Positions 55,603 through 64,000 of a stretch of 64,000 bases of DNA are shown one piece after another (position 1 is the first letter of the stretch; every line of letters starts with the position of its first letter). The position numbers and the translations under genes were made by a program. Under the pieces are notes generated by a model. That model was not told where the DNA came from and made no database searches. It worked only from the letters and a program-made list of their open reading frames with translations. Origin of the DNA: Microscilla marina ATCC 23134. GTDB taxonomy: Bacteria; Bacteroidota; Bacteroidia; Cytophagales; Microscillaceae. Where the stretch lies: NCBI RefSeq assembly GCF_000169175.1, contig NZ_AAWS01000010.1, positions 177,340 through 241,339 of the forward strand, given 5' to 3'.

Positions 55603-56319
55603 ATGAAATTTCGCCATTTTTTTGTTTTTTCTTTAGTGGCTGTTTTTTTTAGCAGTTGCACTATTCAGCAGCATATTCAGTTTAATAAAAATCTCTCAGG
55701 TACAGCTACCTCTACTATAGACATGTCCATGCTGATGGCTTTGATGCCTAAAACTACTCCAGGAGATTCAAGCACAACAAAGCCAAAAAGTAGTATGCCT
55801 GATATGTCGATGTTGATGGATTCATTAAAGAAGGGGCCTCAAATGGACAAGTTAAAAGACATTGAAGGCATCAGTAATTTTACATACAATATGGATAAGG
55901 AAACTAAGAAAATGACTTTTTCTTATGATTTCAAAAACCTGGATGCGCTCAATAAAGCCTTGGCAGAAGGAGGAACGAGCAACCCAGGAACGTTGATGGG
56001 TAAAAATATGCCAGGAAGTAAGCCTGCACCTGCCAAAAACAAAGATTTTAAGTATTTTGTAAAGAAGGGACGTTACGTTATTTACAAAATGCCTAAAAAT
56101 GATATGCCTGACGATATGGGCAAAAACATGCAAGAAAATCCCATGATGAGTGGCGACATGGTAAAGTTTGAATTCAAAATATCGTTTGCTCGTAAGATAA
56201 AAAAGGTGAAAACTAAAAGTGCTATATTTAAGAGCGATAACTATATTGAGTACAAAACCAATATTCAAGAGATGATGAAGCAAAAAGATCCGGTAGAAAT
56301 CAAAATCAAATACCGCTAG
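55603..56319 (+). CDS. Methionine-rich lipoprotein
   Basis: This 238-residue lipoprotein (FFSSC, Cys19) is unusually rich in Met (MSMLMALMPK, MPDMSMLMDSL, KNMPGSKP, KNDMPDDMGKNMQENPMM) with many Lys residues. Similar spacing of Met pairs is seen in proteins that bind Cu(I) or that resist oxidation, but no fixed metal motif is present. The C-terminal part is beta-rich (FKYFVKKGRYVIYKM; VKFEFKISFARKIKKVKTKS). Function unknown; ends with a hairpin. Confidence 0.75.
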   Translation: MKFRHFFVFSLVAVFFSSCTIQQHIQFNKNLSGTATSTIDMSMLMALMPKTTPGDSSTTKPKSSMPDMSMLMDSLKKGPQMDKLKDIEGISNFTYNMDKETKKMTFSYDFKNLDALNKALAEGGTSNPGTLMGKNMPGSKPAPAKNKDFKYFVKKGRYVIYKMPKNDMPDDMGKNMQENPMMSGDMVKFEFKISFARKIKKVKTKSAIFKSDNYIEYKTNIQEMMKQKDPVEIKIKYR

Positions 56320-56347
56320 ATTTTCAACGCTTCAAGGTAAAAACTAC

Positions 56348-56390
56348 AAACGACAAGTATATATAATTTATGCTTGTCGTTTGTGTCTTA
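56348..56390 (+). terminator. Terminator
   Basis: Perfect 10-bp stem (AAACGACAAG with CTTGTCGTTT) with a 15-nt loop and a modest T-rich tail. Confidence 0.7.
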
Positions 56391-56450
56391 GGAATGGTGT
56401 AAAAATAAAGTTCTATAGTAACGCCAAAATATTTTGTTGGCAGGAGAGGC

Positions 56451-56488
56451 AAAAAAACGCGTCATAGCAGCGCTACGGCAAGTTTTTT
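56451..56488. repeat. Intergenic palindrome with AGCGCT apex
   Basis: A7 and T7 arms enclosing CGTCATAGCAGCGCTACGG. Member of the intergenic palindrome group. Confidence 0.6.
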
Positions 56489-56568
56489 TAACGAATTCTG
56501 TCAGCGAAAGATGACGTTAAAAATGTAAATTTATTTTGGTACTATTCCTTAAGGCTGGCTGTACAGCA

Positions 56569-57399
56569 CTAAAGCATCTTTATCATCAGTTCTTTGAGCA
56601 GTTTGGCAGCTACTACTGCAGTCATACCGTCGCGATCGCGTTCGGGGTTGAGCTCTACAATATCGGCACCTACAATGTTGGCCTTTAGGTTTTGCAAAAT
56701 GCTGATGACCTCTCGTGTAGAGAACCCTCCTGGCTCGTGATGCGATACTCCAGGAGCAAAAGCGGGGTCAAGCACGTCAAGATCTAACGATAGATATACT
56801 GGATTATTAAAACGCTTGTTAAGCTTACCCTGCCAGTCTTTCATAGCTACTACCTCTACATCAAACCTGCGTGCTTGTTCGCGTTGGTGAGGATTCATTG
56901 CCCGCACCCCTACTTGTACCAACCTTTCGGCAAGTTTTGCTTCCATAATACGGGCAAAAGGACTGGCATGCGAGTAAGGGTTATCGTCAAAGTCATCGTA
57001 TAAGTCAGAGTGGGCATCCAGGTGTAGAATCGTGAGCTTAGGGTAACGCTGGGCATAGGCTTTTACAATAGGATAAGTAATAGAATGATCGCCTCCCAAT
57101 GATAAAATCTTTACATCTTTTTCAAGCAACAGGGCTATATCTTGAGTAATTTCTGTGATGGCTTTTTCTCCACTGGTAAGCTCTAGATTGCCCACGTCAA
57201 GCCATGATATATGTTTAGATAAATCTACTTCGCTTTCGGTGCTCATGTTAGACTCGCCTGAGTGCAAAGCTGCTCTGAGGCTGTCAGGACCCAGTCGGGC
57301 ACCATCCATGTAAGACGAGTTTTCGTCGAGCGGTATACCTACAACAGCAAGACGTGTAGTAGAAAATCCCTGAAAAGATAGTTCTTGTAAAAAAGGCAT
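56569..57399 (-). CDS. speB: Ureohydrolase, probable agmatinase
   Basis: This 276-residue enzyme of the arginase/agmatinase family hydrolyses a guanidino group to release urea, with two Mn ions. Metal ligands: GGDHSITYP (His), LHLDAHSDLYDDFD (Asp-His-Asp) and SLDLDVLDPAFAPG (two Asp). The loop YSHASPFARI is more like agmatinase than arginase or formimidoylglutamase, which makes a polyamine role the best guess. It is followed upstream (minus strand) by the SiaB-like gene with a terminator between, so the genes are separate. Confidence 0.88.
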   Translation of the reverse strand: MPFLQELSFQGFSTTRLAVVGIPLDENSSYMDGARLGPDSLRAALHSGESNMSTESEVDLSKHISWLDVGNLELTSGEKAITEITQDIALLLEKDVKILSLGGDHSITYPIVKAYAQRYPKLTILHLDAHSDLYDDFDDNPYSHASPFARIMEAKLAERLVQVGVRAMNPHQREQARRFDVEVVAMKDWQGKLNKRFNNPVYLSLDLDVLDPAFAPGVSHHEPGGFSTREVISILQNLKANIVGADIVELNPERDRDGMTAVVAAKLLKELMIKML

Positions 57400-57419
57400 A
57401 CTTAATGTTTTGTTTAAAC

Positions 57420-57453
57420 AAAAAAGGTCAGGAGCGAATCTCCTGACCTAATT
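57420..57453 (-). terminator. Terminator of the SiaB-like gene
   Basis: On the minus strand AGGTCAGGAGATTCGCTCCTGACCT forms a near-perfect stem followed by T6. Confidence 0.95.
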
Positions 57454-57479
57454 TAAGTATTTATTTTATTTTGAAAAGA

Positions 57480-58043
57480 TTATTTCTTGATATTCACGAA
57501 CAAAGCAAAAAAGGCATATTTCTCTCCAAGGTTTTTTATCTTCACTTCCAGGTTGTCAGAAGTAAGCGCTACTTGTACCAAACCAATGCCTGCTCCTCTA
57601 CTTTCGCCTTCCGATGGGGCATCTCTTAATTTCCGTTTGTATTCACGTAGTTCGTCACGGTCAAGCGAATTTACTGTTTTACATTTTTCTAACAATAAGG
57701 GTACAGCTTCTTTCATTACCTGATTTCCGGTAATTACTTTATAGTGATCTTCAAGCTGAAGAATAACTATAGTTCCTACCTTGTCCTGATCACCAAAGTG
57801 GTTTACCTCTTTTGAATAGTAAAGCACATTTTGCGTAAGCTCCATAAATACAGAGAACACCTTTTTACCTACTCTGCGATTGTCTTGTAGCTTGGCTCTG
57901 ATATCGCGGCTAAATTCTGAAAGTAACACATCTGTTAATGGACCTTTGTATGACAAAATGATATTGTCATTGTTGAGTTGTGCGTAATAGTCAAAGAAGT
58001 CAAAATTTTCGTTCTCTTCAGTTGTAGTTTCTTCTAAACTCAT
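57480..58043 (-). CDS. SiaB-like protein kinase (HATPase fold)
   Basis: This 187-residue protein resembles SiaB, an anti-anti-sigma-type kinase with a GHKL ATPase fold. The N-box region reads KVFSVFMELTQNVLYYSKE and the G-box SRGAGIGLVQVAL. Two strands follow (SDNLEVKIKNLGEKYAFFAL). SiaB partners a SpoIIE phosphatase (SiaA) in a partner-switching pathway that sets cyclic-di-GMP-dependent aggregation in Pseudomonas; three SpoIIE genes lie 3-6 kb away on the same strand. Target protein not seen. Start chosen at the first ATG. Confidence 0.82.
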   Translation of the reverse strand: MSLEETTTEENENFDFFDYYAQLNNDNIILSYKGPLTDVLLSEFSRDIRAKLQDNRRVGKKVFSVFMELTQNVLYYSKEVNHFGDQDKVGTIVILQLEDHYKVITGNQVMKEAVPLLLEKCKTVNSLDRDELREYKRKLRDAPSEGESRGAGIGLVQVALTSDNLEVKIKNLGEKYAFFALFVNIKK

Positions 58044-58797
58044 AATGCTTATAAGTTAATAATACAAAGTAACCCAAAACTATCTTTAATATAAGTGGAT
58101 TATATATTATTCAGTAATTAATTTTGGTTTGGTTGTAAACAATGTTGAAGTAACATTTAGTAACCTTGTCAAAACAACCCCATTCATTTGCTTGTATTTT
58201 TGTGGTGCTACTTTACCTCTGTAATGCAGCAAAACAGTGCGATAACCGCAAAATACCTGGATGAATTGAAGTCTTCTTATTTGTATAAGATTATGCCATA
58301 ATTGTTACCCAACCATTAGTTGAGTTTTTTGTAAATCAGTTTCGTTATTTACAAAAATGATTCCAACTGTAAAATAATTCTAAGTAACGTGTTCAAAATA
58401 AGTCTCCAGGTTTTGGGGACATTCCAAAGTCAGGCAAAGCAAAAAAATGATTGATAGTGCTGGCATCTGTACTTGACTTGGGGCAGGATAACTGAGCCTA
58501 TTTCTAAACCTGTGGGGCAGCTTTGCTGTGGAGTGTTCAACGAAGACCTGGTTTTTCCAAATATACGAGTGAATTTTGTTGTTTTTTAGTGGAGCATAGC
58601 AAAAAAGCCTGAAGCCAAACCTCACATTTATTGCTCAGGTTTGCCGCAATTTCATTCAGGGAGCAGACAATCTACTAAGCCCTCGTTCCAAACCAAATGT
58701 ATCGAAACAAAAAGGTTTTTCAAAAAATAGAGGAATATTCAAACTACTGAAAAAAATGAAGACAAGGCAGTAGGGCAATGATTGGGATAGGCATAAT
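58044..58797. other. Gene-free stretch
   Basis: About 750 bp upstream of the SiaB-like gene. No convincing gene (an 81-codon minus frame at 58380-58625 lacks coding features), repeat or RNA was recognised. Confidence 0.5.
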
Positions 58798-58831
58798 AAA
58801 ACCCCGTGTATAAGGCAACTACACGGGGAGG
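58798..58831 (-). terminator. Terminator of the KamA-like gene
   Basis: On the minus strand CCCCGTGTA pairs with TACACGGGG and is followed by TTTTATTA. Confidence 0.88.
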
Positions 58832-58845
58832 ATGAATGTTGTAAT

Positions 58846-60192
58846 TTAAACTATTTCTTCTTCTACTACTTTGATCGTGTTTTCTACACCTCGGTAAATA
58901 GGGTATTCGTCTTCGAAGAAAAACTTAGATTCACCAAAGGCAGGGTGTAGGTCATCTAACCAAATGGCTTTTGGGTCATACTTGGCAAAAAACGGACGGC
59001 ATACCCAATCAGGGTTGCGCCCTTGCAAAAATTGTAGAGCAAATACCTTTTCGCCGTGTATTTCGGTTATACCCAATACTTGTACTTTGCCTGGTCCAGC
59101 CGACATACTTGGTCCTCTTACGGTGCGACAAACCCCACTTACTTGTTGGTAAGATTGCTGGAATATTTGCCAAGCTCGGTCAAGCTCTATCGCAAAATAG
59201 TCCTGGGCTCCGGTATCGCGCGCCAAAAACATATAATAAGGAACACAACCAAGGTCTACTTGTTTGCGCCACATGTAAGCCCAGGCTTCTGCCGAGTCGT
59301 TGATATTTTTCATAATCGGCGACTGGGTTCGTATGGCTGTACCAGTGTTGAGAATGCGCCCTATGGCTTTTTGTACTTCTTCGGTTTCCAGTTCTCTGCC
59401 GTGGTTAAAATGCGACATAAAGGCCAAGTGCTTACCTGCTTTGTTCACTCGCTCAAATAATCTTAATAAATCGTCGGCATCGGTATCGCTTGTAAAGCGT
59501 TGTGGCCAATAACCCAAGGCTTTGGTGCCTATACGAATGGTTTTTAGATTGGGCAGGTCAGCTTCTAGCAATGCGTCTACATAAGAGGCCAAAATTTTTG
59601 TTTTCATAATGAGCGGGTCGCCACCTGTAAACAAAATATCGGTAATGTGTGGGTTAACCTTGATATATTTTACCAATAATTCGGTTTCGCGCATAGCAAA
59701 TTTCAACTCATTCATCCCCACAAACTGTGGCCATCGAAAGCAGAAAGTACAGTAAGCATGGCAAGTTTGTCCCTGACTAGGAAAGAACAACATCGTTTCA
59801 CGGTATTTATGCTGCACTCCTGTCAGTTTTACACCGTCTACCTCTGGCACATTGTCTTTCATTTGTCCGGCAGGGTGGGGGTTGAGCTGCAAACGTATTT
59901 TGTTTACTTCGGTTTTCAGGTCGGCTCTACTCACCCCTGATTTTAGCAAATGAGCTACATGGGCAAAATGCTCAGGCTTGAGCATGTCTTTTTGCGGAAA
60001 AGTTAAAATAAAGATAGGGTCATTGGCATAGTTGTCCCAATCTATGAGCTCCTCTACCACGTAGTTGTTTGCTTTAAAAGGCAATACATTGCCCACTACT
60101 TCTATTGCAAACTTTTCGTCTTCACTCAGTTTGCTTTCAACATAAGGTATATTTCTAAAATTTTTAAGGGTATAATTTTGGTATTTTGGCAT
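58846..60192 (-). CDS. KamA-family radical SAM aminomutase
   Basis: This 448-residue radical SAM enzyme related to lysine 2,3-aminomutase moves an amino group using S-adenosylmethionine, a [4Fe-4S] cluster and PLP. The cluster cysteines are Cys144, Cys148 and Cys151 (CHAYCTFCFRW, Cx3Cx2C). TGGDPLIM is the SAM-binding GGD motif, and VRGPSMSAGPGKVQVLG holds the candidate PLP lysine near residue 370. Relatives act on lysine, glutamate or other amino acids; the substrate cannot be read from the sequence. No lysine-degradation genes are nearby. Monocistronic with terminator. Confidence 0.92.
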   Translation of the reverse strand: MPKYQNYTLKNFRNIPYVESKLSEDEKFAIEVVGNVLPFKANNYVVEELIDWDNYANDPIFILTFPQKDMLKPEHFAHVAHLLKSGVSRADLKTEVNKIRLQLNPHPAGQMKDNVPEVDGVKLTGVQHKYRETMLFFPSQGQTCHAYCTFCFRWPQFVGMNELKFAMRETELLVKYIKVNPHITDILFTGGDPLIMKTKILASYVDALLEADLPNLKTIRIGTKALGYWPQRFTSDTDADDLLRLFERVNKAGKHLAFMSHFNHGRELETEEVQKAIGRILNTGTAIRTQSPIMKNINDSAEAWAYMWRKQVDLGCVPYYMFLARDTGAQDYFAIELDRAWQIFQQSYQQVSGVCRTVRGPSMSAGPGKVQVLGITEIHGEKVFALQFLQGRNPDWVCRPFFAKYDPKAIWLDDLHPAFGESKFFFEDEYPIYRGVENTIKVVEEEIV

Positions 60193-60582
60193 TTATTTTT
60201 TTGTAAAAAGTTGTTAAATGTTTTGAAAGGAACACGTACTAATATAATGTAAAAATAGTAAAAAAGTTGCCAGATATAGATATTGTTATGTAATACATGT
60301 TAATAGTTATATTTTTCAAATAATTTCGACCCATCGTCCTTTGATTAGACTATTTATTGGGTAAACCACAGAGAGGCACTTTTTATAAAAAAGCTTGGTG
60401 TAAAAACTCCTGTAGAGACTTGTTCTTACACAATTTAAACTTTTTGCTAAATCGTTTTCTTGCCTTGGGTATAGCATTGGTTGAAGCCCCCTTGAGAGTT
60501 GAGCAACTTCTTTAGAAAAGCACTTTAGTTGGATAAGCATACAATGCTTTGCTTCATTTTTTGATCAGTCAGGGAGTTAATT

Positions 60583-60714
60583 ACTCAAGTTACGCAGTTT
60601 TCTGAAGGTCACCTGTTTCTATTGTTGAATGGCTTTATTGCGCAATGCGTAGCCAAACCATTGAGCAATAAAGCCATATAACCATCAAAATAAGTAGGTC
60701 TGCGTAACTTCAGT
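60583..60714. mobile_element. MITE-like element B (copy 2)
   Basis: Inverted copy of 22262-22396, 132 bp, with the same 15-bp terminal inverted repeats and a likely 5-bp target duplication TAATT (60578-60582 and 60715-60719). The surrounding gap 60193-60819 has no gene. Confidence 0.8.
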
Positions 60715-60819
60715 TAATTATAATGATTTGTGTGGAGATTAGAGGATAGGCAAATGTTTTAGAGGGTTGATGAAAGTGTATAGTATAAATATTTCAGTGT
60801 TTATTAGAGAGGCAATTGC

Positions 60820-62100
60820 TCACAGGCTTAGTTGAAAACCCCATACCAATACATCATCTACCAGTTCAAGCTCTTGGTGGGGAGCAGCCTCAGACTTACC
60901 TACCCATTCGTGTAGTTTTGCTTTCAATATATGGTGTTGTTTGTGAGCAGGTAACGAGTGAAGCTCAAACAGTAATTGCCGGAAACGGCTTCCCATAAGT
61001 TTTTTATCGTTTTTACCTCCAAACTGGTTCTGAAAACCATCGCTGTACATATATACCCAGGTAGGCACACTTACATCTATAGTGTGTTTGGTAAACAAAG
61101 TACGGTTTTGAGACTTACGTTGCTCTCCTCCAATAGACATAGAATCCCCTTTTATAAAAAACAACTCGTTGTTTTGAATGTATACCAAGTGGTGACGGGC
61201 TCCGGCAAACTTAAGTACCTTTTCTCTTTTGTCTATCATACATAGCGACAAATCCATACCATCACGGTTATTGTTTTGCCCTTGGTTTAGTTTTGCCCAT
61301 ACACCAGTATCCATTTCTGTCAAAATCTGATCAGGTTCGTGCAGCTCTAGGTTGTGTACCGCATGATTAAGCAAAGAGTCACCAATCATACTCATAAATG
61401 CCCCAGGCACTCCGTGTCCGGTACAGTCTACAGTGGCCAATATAAGTTTATGGTAATAGTCAGAGAGTTGTTTTCGGGCAAACCAATAAAAATCACCTGA
61501 TACTATATCGCAGGCACGGAATAGCACAAAAGATTCAGGCAACGATGCCTTGATACTATCCATAGAGGGCAGCATGGCTTCTTGTATTCTTTTGGCGTAA
61601 GTAATACTTTCGGTAATGTCTTCGTTTGCTTGGGCAATAGTAGTTTTTTGTTCGGTGAGTACCTCTTCCTGAAGTTGTAGCTCTTCCATTCGTAACTCCA
61701 GCAAAGCATTTTGATAATCTACTTCTTTGAGATGTTCTTGTTGCTTAAGTATTGACATTGCCCTGGTTTGCAACTCTAGTGGATGTACTGGTTTGGTAAC
61801 AAAGTCGTGAGCACCCATTTCTAAAAAACGAGCCAGATAGTCGTCACTTTGTTCGCCTATAATCACAATAATACCTACTCTTTTATAAGTAGGATTATTT
61901 TTAATTTTGAGCAGCGTTTCCATTTCATCTCCTTGGGGCAGGGTGGCATCCATTAATATCAGAGCTAATTCATTCTGATCGGCTTCCAATAAGCACGAAA
62001 CATCAGACTTTATCTCAAAAGGCAGCCCCATTTGGCTAATCACTTGACCTATGTGTATACTTTCTGGTGTTTCGTTATTCAGTATTAAAACTTTGCTCAT
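60820..62100 (-). CDS. Response regulator with SpoIIE/PP2C phosphatase
   Basis: The preferred start is 62100 (MSKVLILNNETPES); the longer frame to 62163 has a poor N-terminus. The 426-residue protein has a receiver domain (about 1-120; LILMDATLPQ phospho-acceptor Asp, FVTKPVHPLE Lys), a coiled coil (about 120-175) and a SpoIIE-type PP2C phosphatase: DIVSGDFYWF, VDCTGHGVPGAFMSM, NNRDGMDLSLC, YMYSDGFQNQF and ELVDDVLVWGF. Phosphorylation of the receiver by a histidine kinase likely switches phosphatase activity. It is tandem with the membrane-bound paralogue at 62198, about 100 bp upstream. Confidence 0.93.
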   Translation of the reverse strand: MSKVLILNNETPESIHIGQVISQMGLPFEIKSDVSCLLEADQNELALILMDATLPQGDEMETLLKIKNNPTYKRVGIIVIIGEQSDDYLARFLEMGAHDFVTKPVHPLELQTRAMSILKQQEHLKEVDYQNALLELRMEELQLQEEVLTEQKTTIAQANEDITESITYAKRIQEAMLPSMDSIKASLPESFVLFRACDIVSGDFYWFARKQLSDYYHKLILATVDCTGHGVPGAFMSMIGDSLLNHAVHNLELHEPDQILTEMDTGVWAKLNQGQNNNRDGMDLSLCMIDKREKVLKFAGARHHLVYIQNNELFFIKGDSMSIGGEQRKSQNRTLFTKHTIDVSVPTWVYMYSDGFQNQFGGKNDKKLMGSRFRQLLFELHSLPAHKQHHILKAKLHEWVGKSEAAPHQELELVDDVLVWGFQLSL

Positions 62101-62197
62101 GATATTTACTTTAGGATAATTATGTATCACATATTTTGTGCTAAAATTAGTCGGCTCATTCACTTTTAGTAAAACAGCACAGGCTACTTTTGTAGTT

Positions 62198-63307
62198 TTA
62201 CTTGGCTGTCAACCTAAAGCCTATTAATAAAATATCGTCTATTTGTTGCTCAGTTTGTAGGTGCGGGTTTTCTCGCTTCATCCATTGCAAAATAGTATCG
62301 TCCAATATTTGTTTTTGTTCATCCATCGGTTTCAGGTGTATGTCAAGCAACAACTGTTTCAGGCGTTTCTTCATAAACTTTTTACCCCTACTTCCTCCAA
62401 ACTGGTCTTGGTATCCATCAGAAAACATATAAAAAGTGGTGGGTTCGTGGTTCAGTGCTATAGTATGGCAGGCAAACTTCCTTTCGTCTTTATTCCACTC
62501 TCCTCCTATAGGCATAATGTCGCCTTTTATTTCGTATAATGTATGATTTTGGATGTACACCAAAGGTCGTTTGGCGCCAGTAAACTCCACCGTGTTTGTT
62601 GATAGGTTGATGGCACATAATGCAGCATCCATGCCATCACGATTATTGGTTTCGTCTTGTTGCAAAGCTTTTTTTACTCCTAAGTGCAACTGGTTCAAAA
62701 TTTCCTGGGGCTGAGTGGTTCCTTGTGTTTCTACAATGTCGTTGAGCAAATTATTGCCTGTCATCGACATCAGTGCGCCCGGTACACCGTGCCCAGTACA
62801 GTCTATAGCTGCGATAAAAATCTTGTTTTGAACTACTTTAAACCAGTAAAAATCTCCACTTACAACATTGCGAGGTTTAAGCAATACAAAAGATTGAGGA
62901 AGGTGGGCTTGTATGCGAGGCAATGGAGATAACATTGCTTGTTGAATATGTTGTGCATAGGCAATGCTTTCGGTCAAGTCATTATTAATGCATTCTATTT
63001 TGGTATTTTTAGTTTCCAGCAAGTCACGTTGTGCGGCTATTTCTTCATTAAACTTTAATAACTTGTCATTTTTTTCTTCTATTTCGTGATTTTGTTGTTT
63101 TACTTTTTTGTAATAAAAAATAATCCAGTAAGATACTGGCCAGGCAACCACCACTGGAACTACTGTTGACATGACCAAACCAAAAGTAAAACCTACTTTT
63201 CCTACAGCTGCGGCGATTACCAAAAACATGCCTAAAGAAACCAACGTAGAAAAAGCTGTAATTACCCAAGGACTATATATTTTATCTTTGAATGAGTCTG
63301 TAAACAC
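62198..63307 (-). CDS. Membrane-bound SpoIIE/PP2C phosphatase
   Basis: This 369-residue paralogue of the neighbouring phosphatase has two membrane segments at the N-terminus (about 16-36 and 40-66), a coiled coil (about 68-110) and a SpoIIE domain with NVVSGDFYWF, IDCTGHGVPGALMSM, TNNRDGMDAALC and FYMFSDGYQDQFGG. The coiled coil replaces the receiver found in the 60820 protein. It probably dephosphorylates an anti-anti-sigma-type partner in response to a membrane signal. Third related gene lies immediately upstream (63532-64000). Confidence 0.92.
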   Translation of the reverse strand: MFTDSFKDKIYSPWVITAFSTLVSLGMFLVIAAAVGKVGFTFGLVMSTVVPVVVAWPVSYWIIFYYKKVKQQNHEIEEKNDKLLKFNEEIAAQRDLLETKNTKIECINNDLTESIAYAQHIQQAMLSPLPRIQAHLPQSFVLLKPRNVVSGDFYWFKVVQNKIFIAAIDCTGHGVPGALMSMTGNNLLNDIVETQGTTQPQEILNQLHLGVKKALQQDETNNRDGMDAALCAINLSTNTVEFTGAKRPLVYIQNHTLYEIKGDIMPIGGEWNKDERKFACHTIALNHEPTTFYMFSDGYQDQFGGSRGKKFMKKRLKQLLLDIHLKPMDEQKQILDDTILQWMKRENPHLQTEQQIDDILLIGFRLTAK

Positions 63308-63531
63308 TACCAGGTGATATTGAGTTTGAAAAAAATATGACCAATGTCAGGTTGATTTTTGGATAAAATGTAGCATATAATGATTGTGGGCAGAGGCTGG
63401 AAAAGTCAAGTGAAATTCTGGTATTTATTGTAGAGATATTTAAGCCATTACCCATCCACGTTTTAGCAATGGGTAGTATTATAGCTATTGCACAGCTTAG
63501 GCAGGACAGGGGCAATGAGCAAACGAAGCAC

Positions 63532-64000
63532 TTACGCTTTTTCCTCCACTCTAAAACCCACTACCAAAATATCGTCTAATTGAGGTTCTTTTTTAGTACG
63601 AGCATTTTGACGTTCCATCCATTGTACAATGGTTGTTTCCAGTATTTGTTTTTGTTCTTTCATGGGCTTTTGATGAATCTGAAGCAGTAGCTTTTTCAAG
63701 TGCCCCTTCATAAATTTTTTACCTTCAGGACCGCCAAACTGATCCTGATACCCATCAGAAAACATATAAAAAGTAGTCACATCGTTATTGAGTGGCAGGC
63801 AGTGTTTAGTAAACAACCTTTCGCCCTCTTTTTTACCCCATTGGCCCCCTATGGGTGTTTTGTCTCCTTTTATTTCGTGTAGTTTACCATTGTTAATGTA
63901 AATAAGGGATTTTGGCGCAGCAAAGTTGACTTCTTTTTTTGCTGTTTTTACACAAATGCCATATCCATGCCATCACGGTTTTAGTTTCGTCTTGTTTCAG
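63532..64000 (-). pseudogene. SpoIIE/PP2C phosphatase, C-terminal part, frame-broken
   Basis: The C-terminal frame (stop at 63532) reads IYINNGKLHEIKGDKTPIGG, FYMFSDGYQDQFGGPEGKKF, LDDILVVGF, nearly identical in pattern to the 62198 protein. Toward the window end the homologous reading jumps frame twice: once between DETK and NRDGMDMA, and once before CVKTAKKEVNFAAPK. Each needs a single added base. The ATG at 63816 would give only a 94-residue piece. Either the gene is broken or the sequence contains single-base errors at this end. The 5' part lies outside the window. Confidence 0.75.

Noticed and set aside
58380..58625. 81-codon minus frame
   Set aside because: No ribosome-binding context, homology or composition to support coding.
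58846..60192. KamA-like radical SAM enzyme as the maturase of the peptide precursors
   Set aside because: It lies 54 kb away, and its sequence matches aminomutases rather than SPASM-type peptide-modifying enzymes.

Overview
The window looks like a chromosomal segment of a marine gliding bacterium of the Bacteroidota, most likely Cytophagales and Microscilla-like. The evidence is moderate GC, a type IX secretion sorting domain, many SpII lipoproteins, an S74/T9SS protein, TAnnTTTG-type -7 boxes, a LuxR-type helix-turn-helix fused to TPRs, and SiaB/SpoIIE modules. The species is inferred, not proven. No rRNA or tRNA gene was recognised.

Region by region: 1-3.3 kb holds the 3' part of purD and two membrane proteins. 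3.4-5.2 kb is a tandem family of small double-glycine-leader peptide genes (GGNCC cores, RiPP-precursor-like) embedded in shuffled intergenic repeats and divergent from a TPR/HTH regulator (5.3-6.9 kb). 7-9.4 kb holds a frameshifted gene, a 42-bp minisatellite and a mosaic repeat block inverted relative to the one at 3.6 kb. 9.4-20.7 kb is an accessory island: a zincin-like putative toxin, several lipoproteins (some paralogous), a formylglycine-synthase-like lipoprotein, broken gene fragments, and a 32-repeat CRISPR array beside a truncated cas4. The array is flanked by copies of two segments taken from the same island. 20.8-34.2 kb encodes a metallo-beta-lactamase-fold hydrolase, S74/T9SS and subtilisin proteins, a giant serpin fusion, FAS1, an aquaporin and TPR proteins. 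34.5-49.3 kb is mostly housekeeping or envelope (M24 peptidase, PhzF, CNNM transporter, enolase, OmpH), interrupted by a two-gene operon of an AlbA_2 protein and a degenerate DNA methyltransferase/nuclease-like protein. 49.6-57.4 kb has two glycosyltransferases, a GNAT, a HisD paralogue that has lost its metal ligands, a Met-rich lipoprotein and a ureohydrolase. 57.5-64 kb carries a SiaB-like kinase, a KamA-type radical SAM enzyme and three SpoIIE phosphatase genes, the last one broken.

How genes may work together: the peptide array and its divergent regulator may form a secreted-peptide locus, although no maturation enzyme is in view. The AlbA_2/pseudo-methyltransferase pair is a candidate nucleic-acid-sensing or defence module. 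SiaB with the SpoIIE phosphatases suggests a partner-switching circuit. Mobile structure is abundant: two MITE-like families with two copies each, long intergenic palindromes with a shared apex, and dispersed intergenic repeats.
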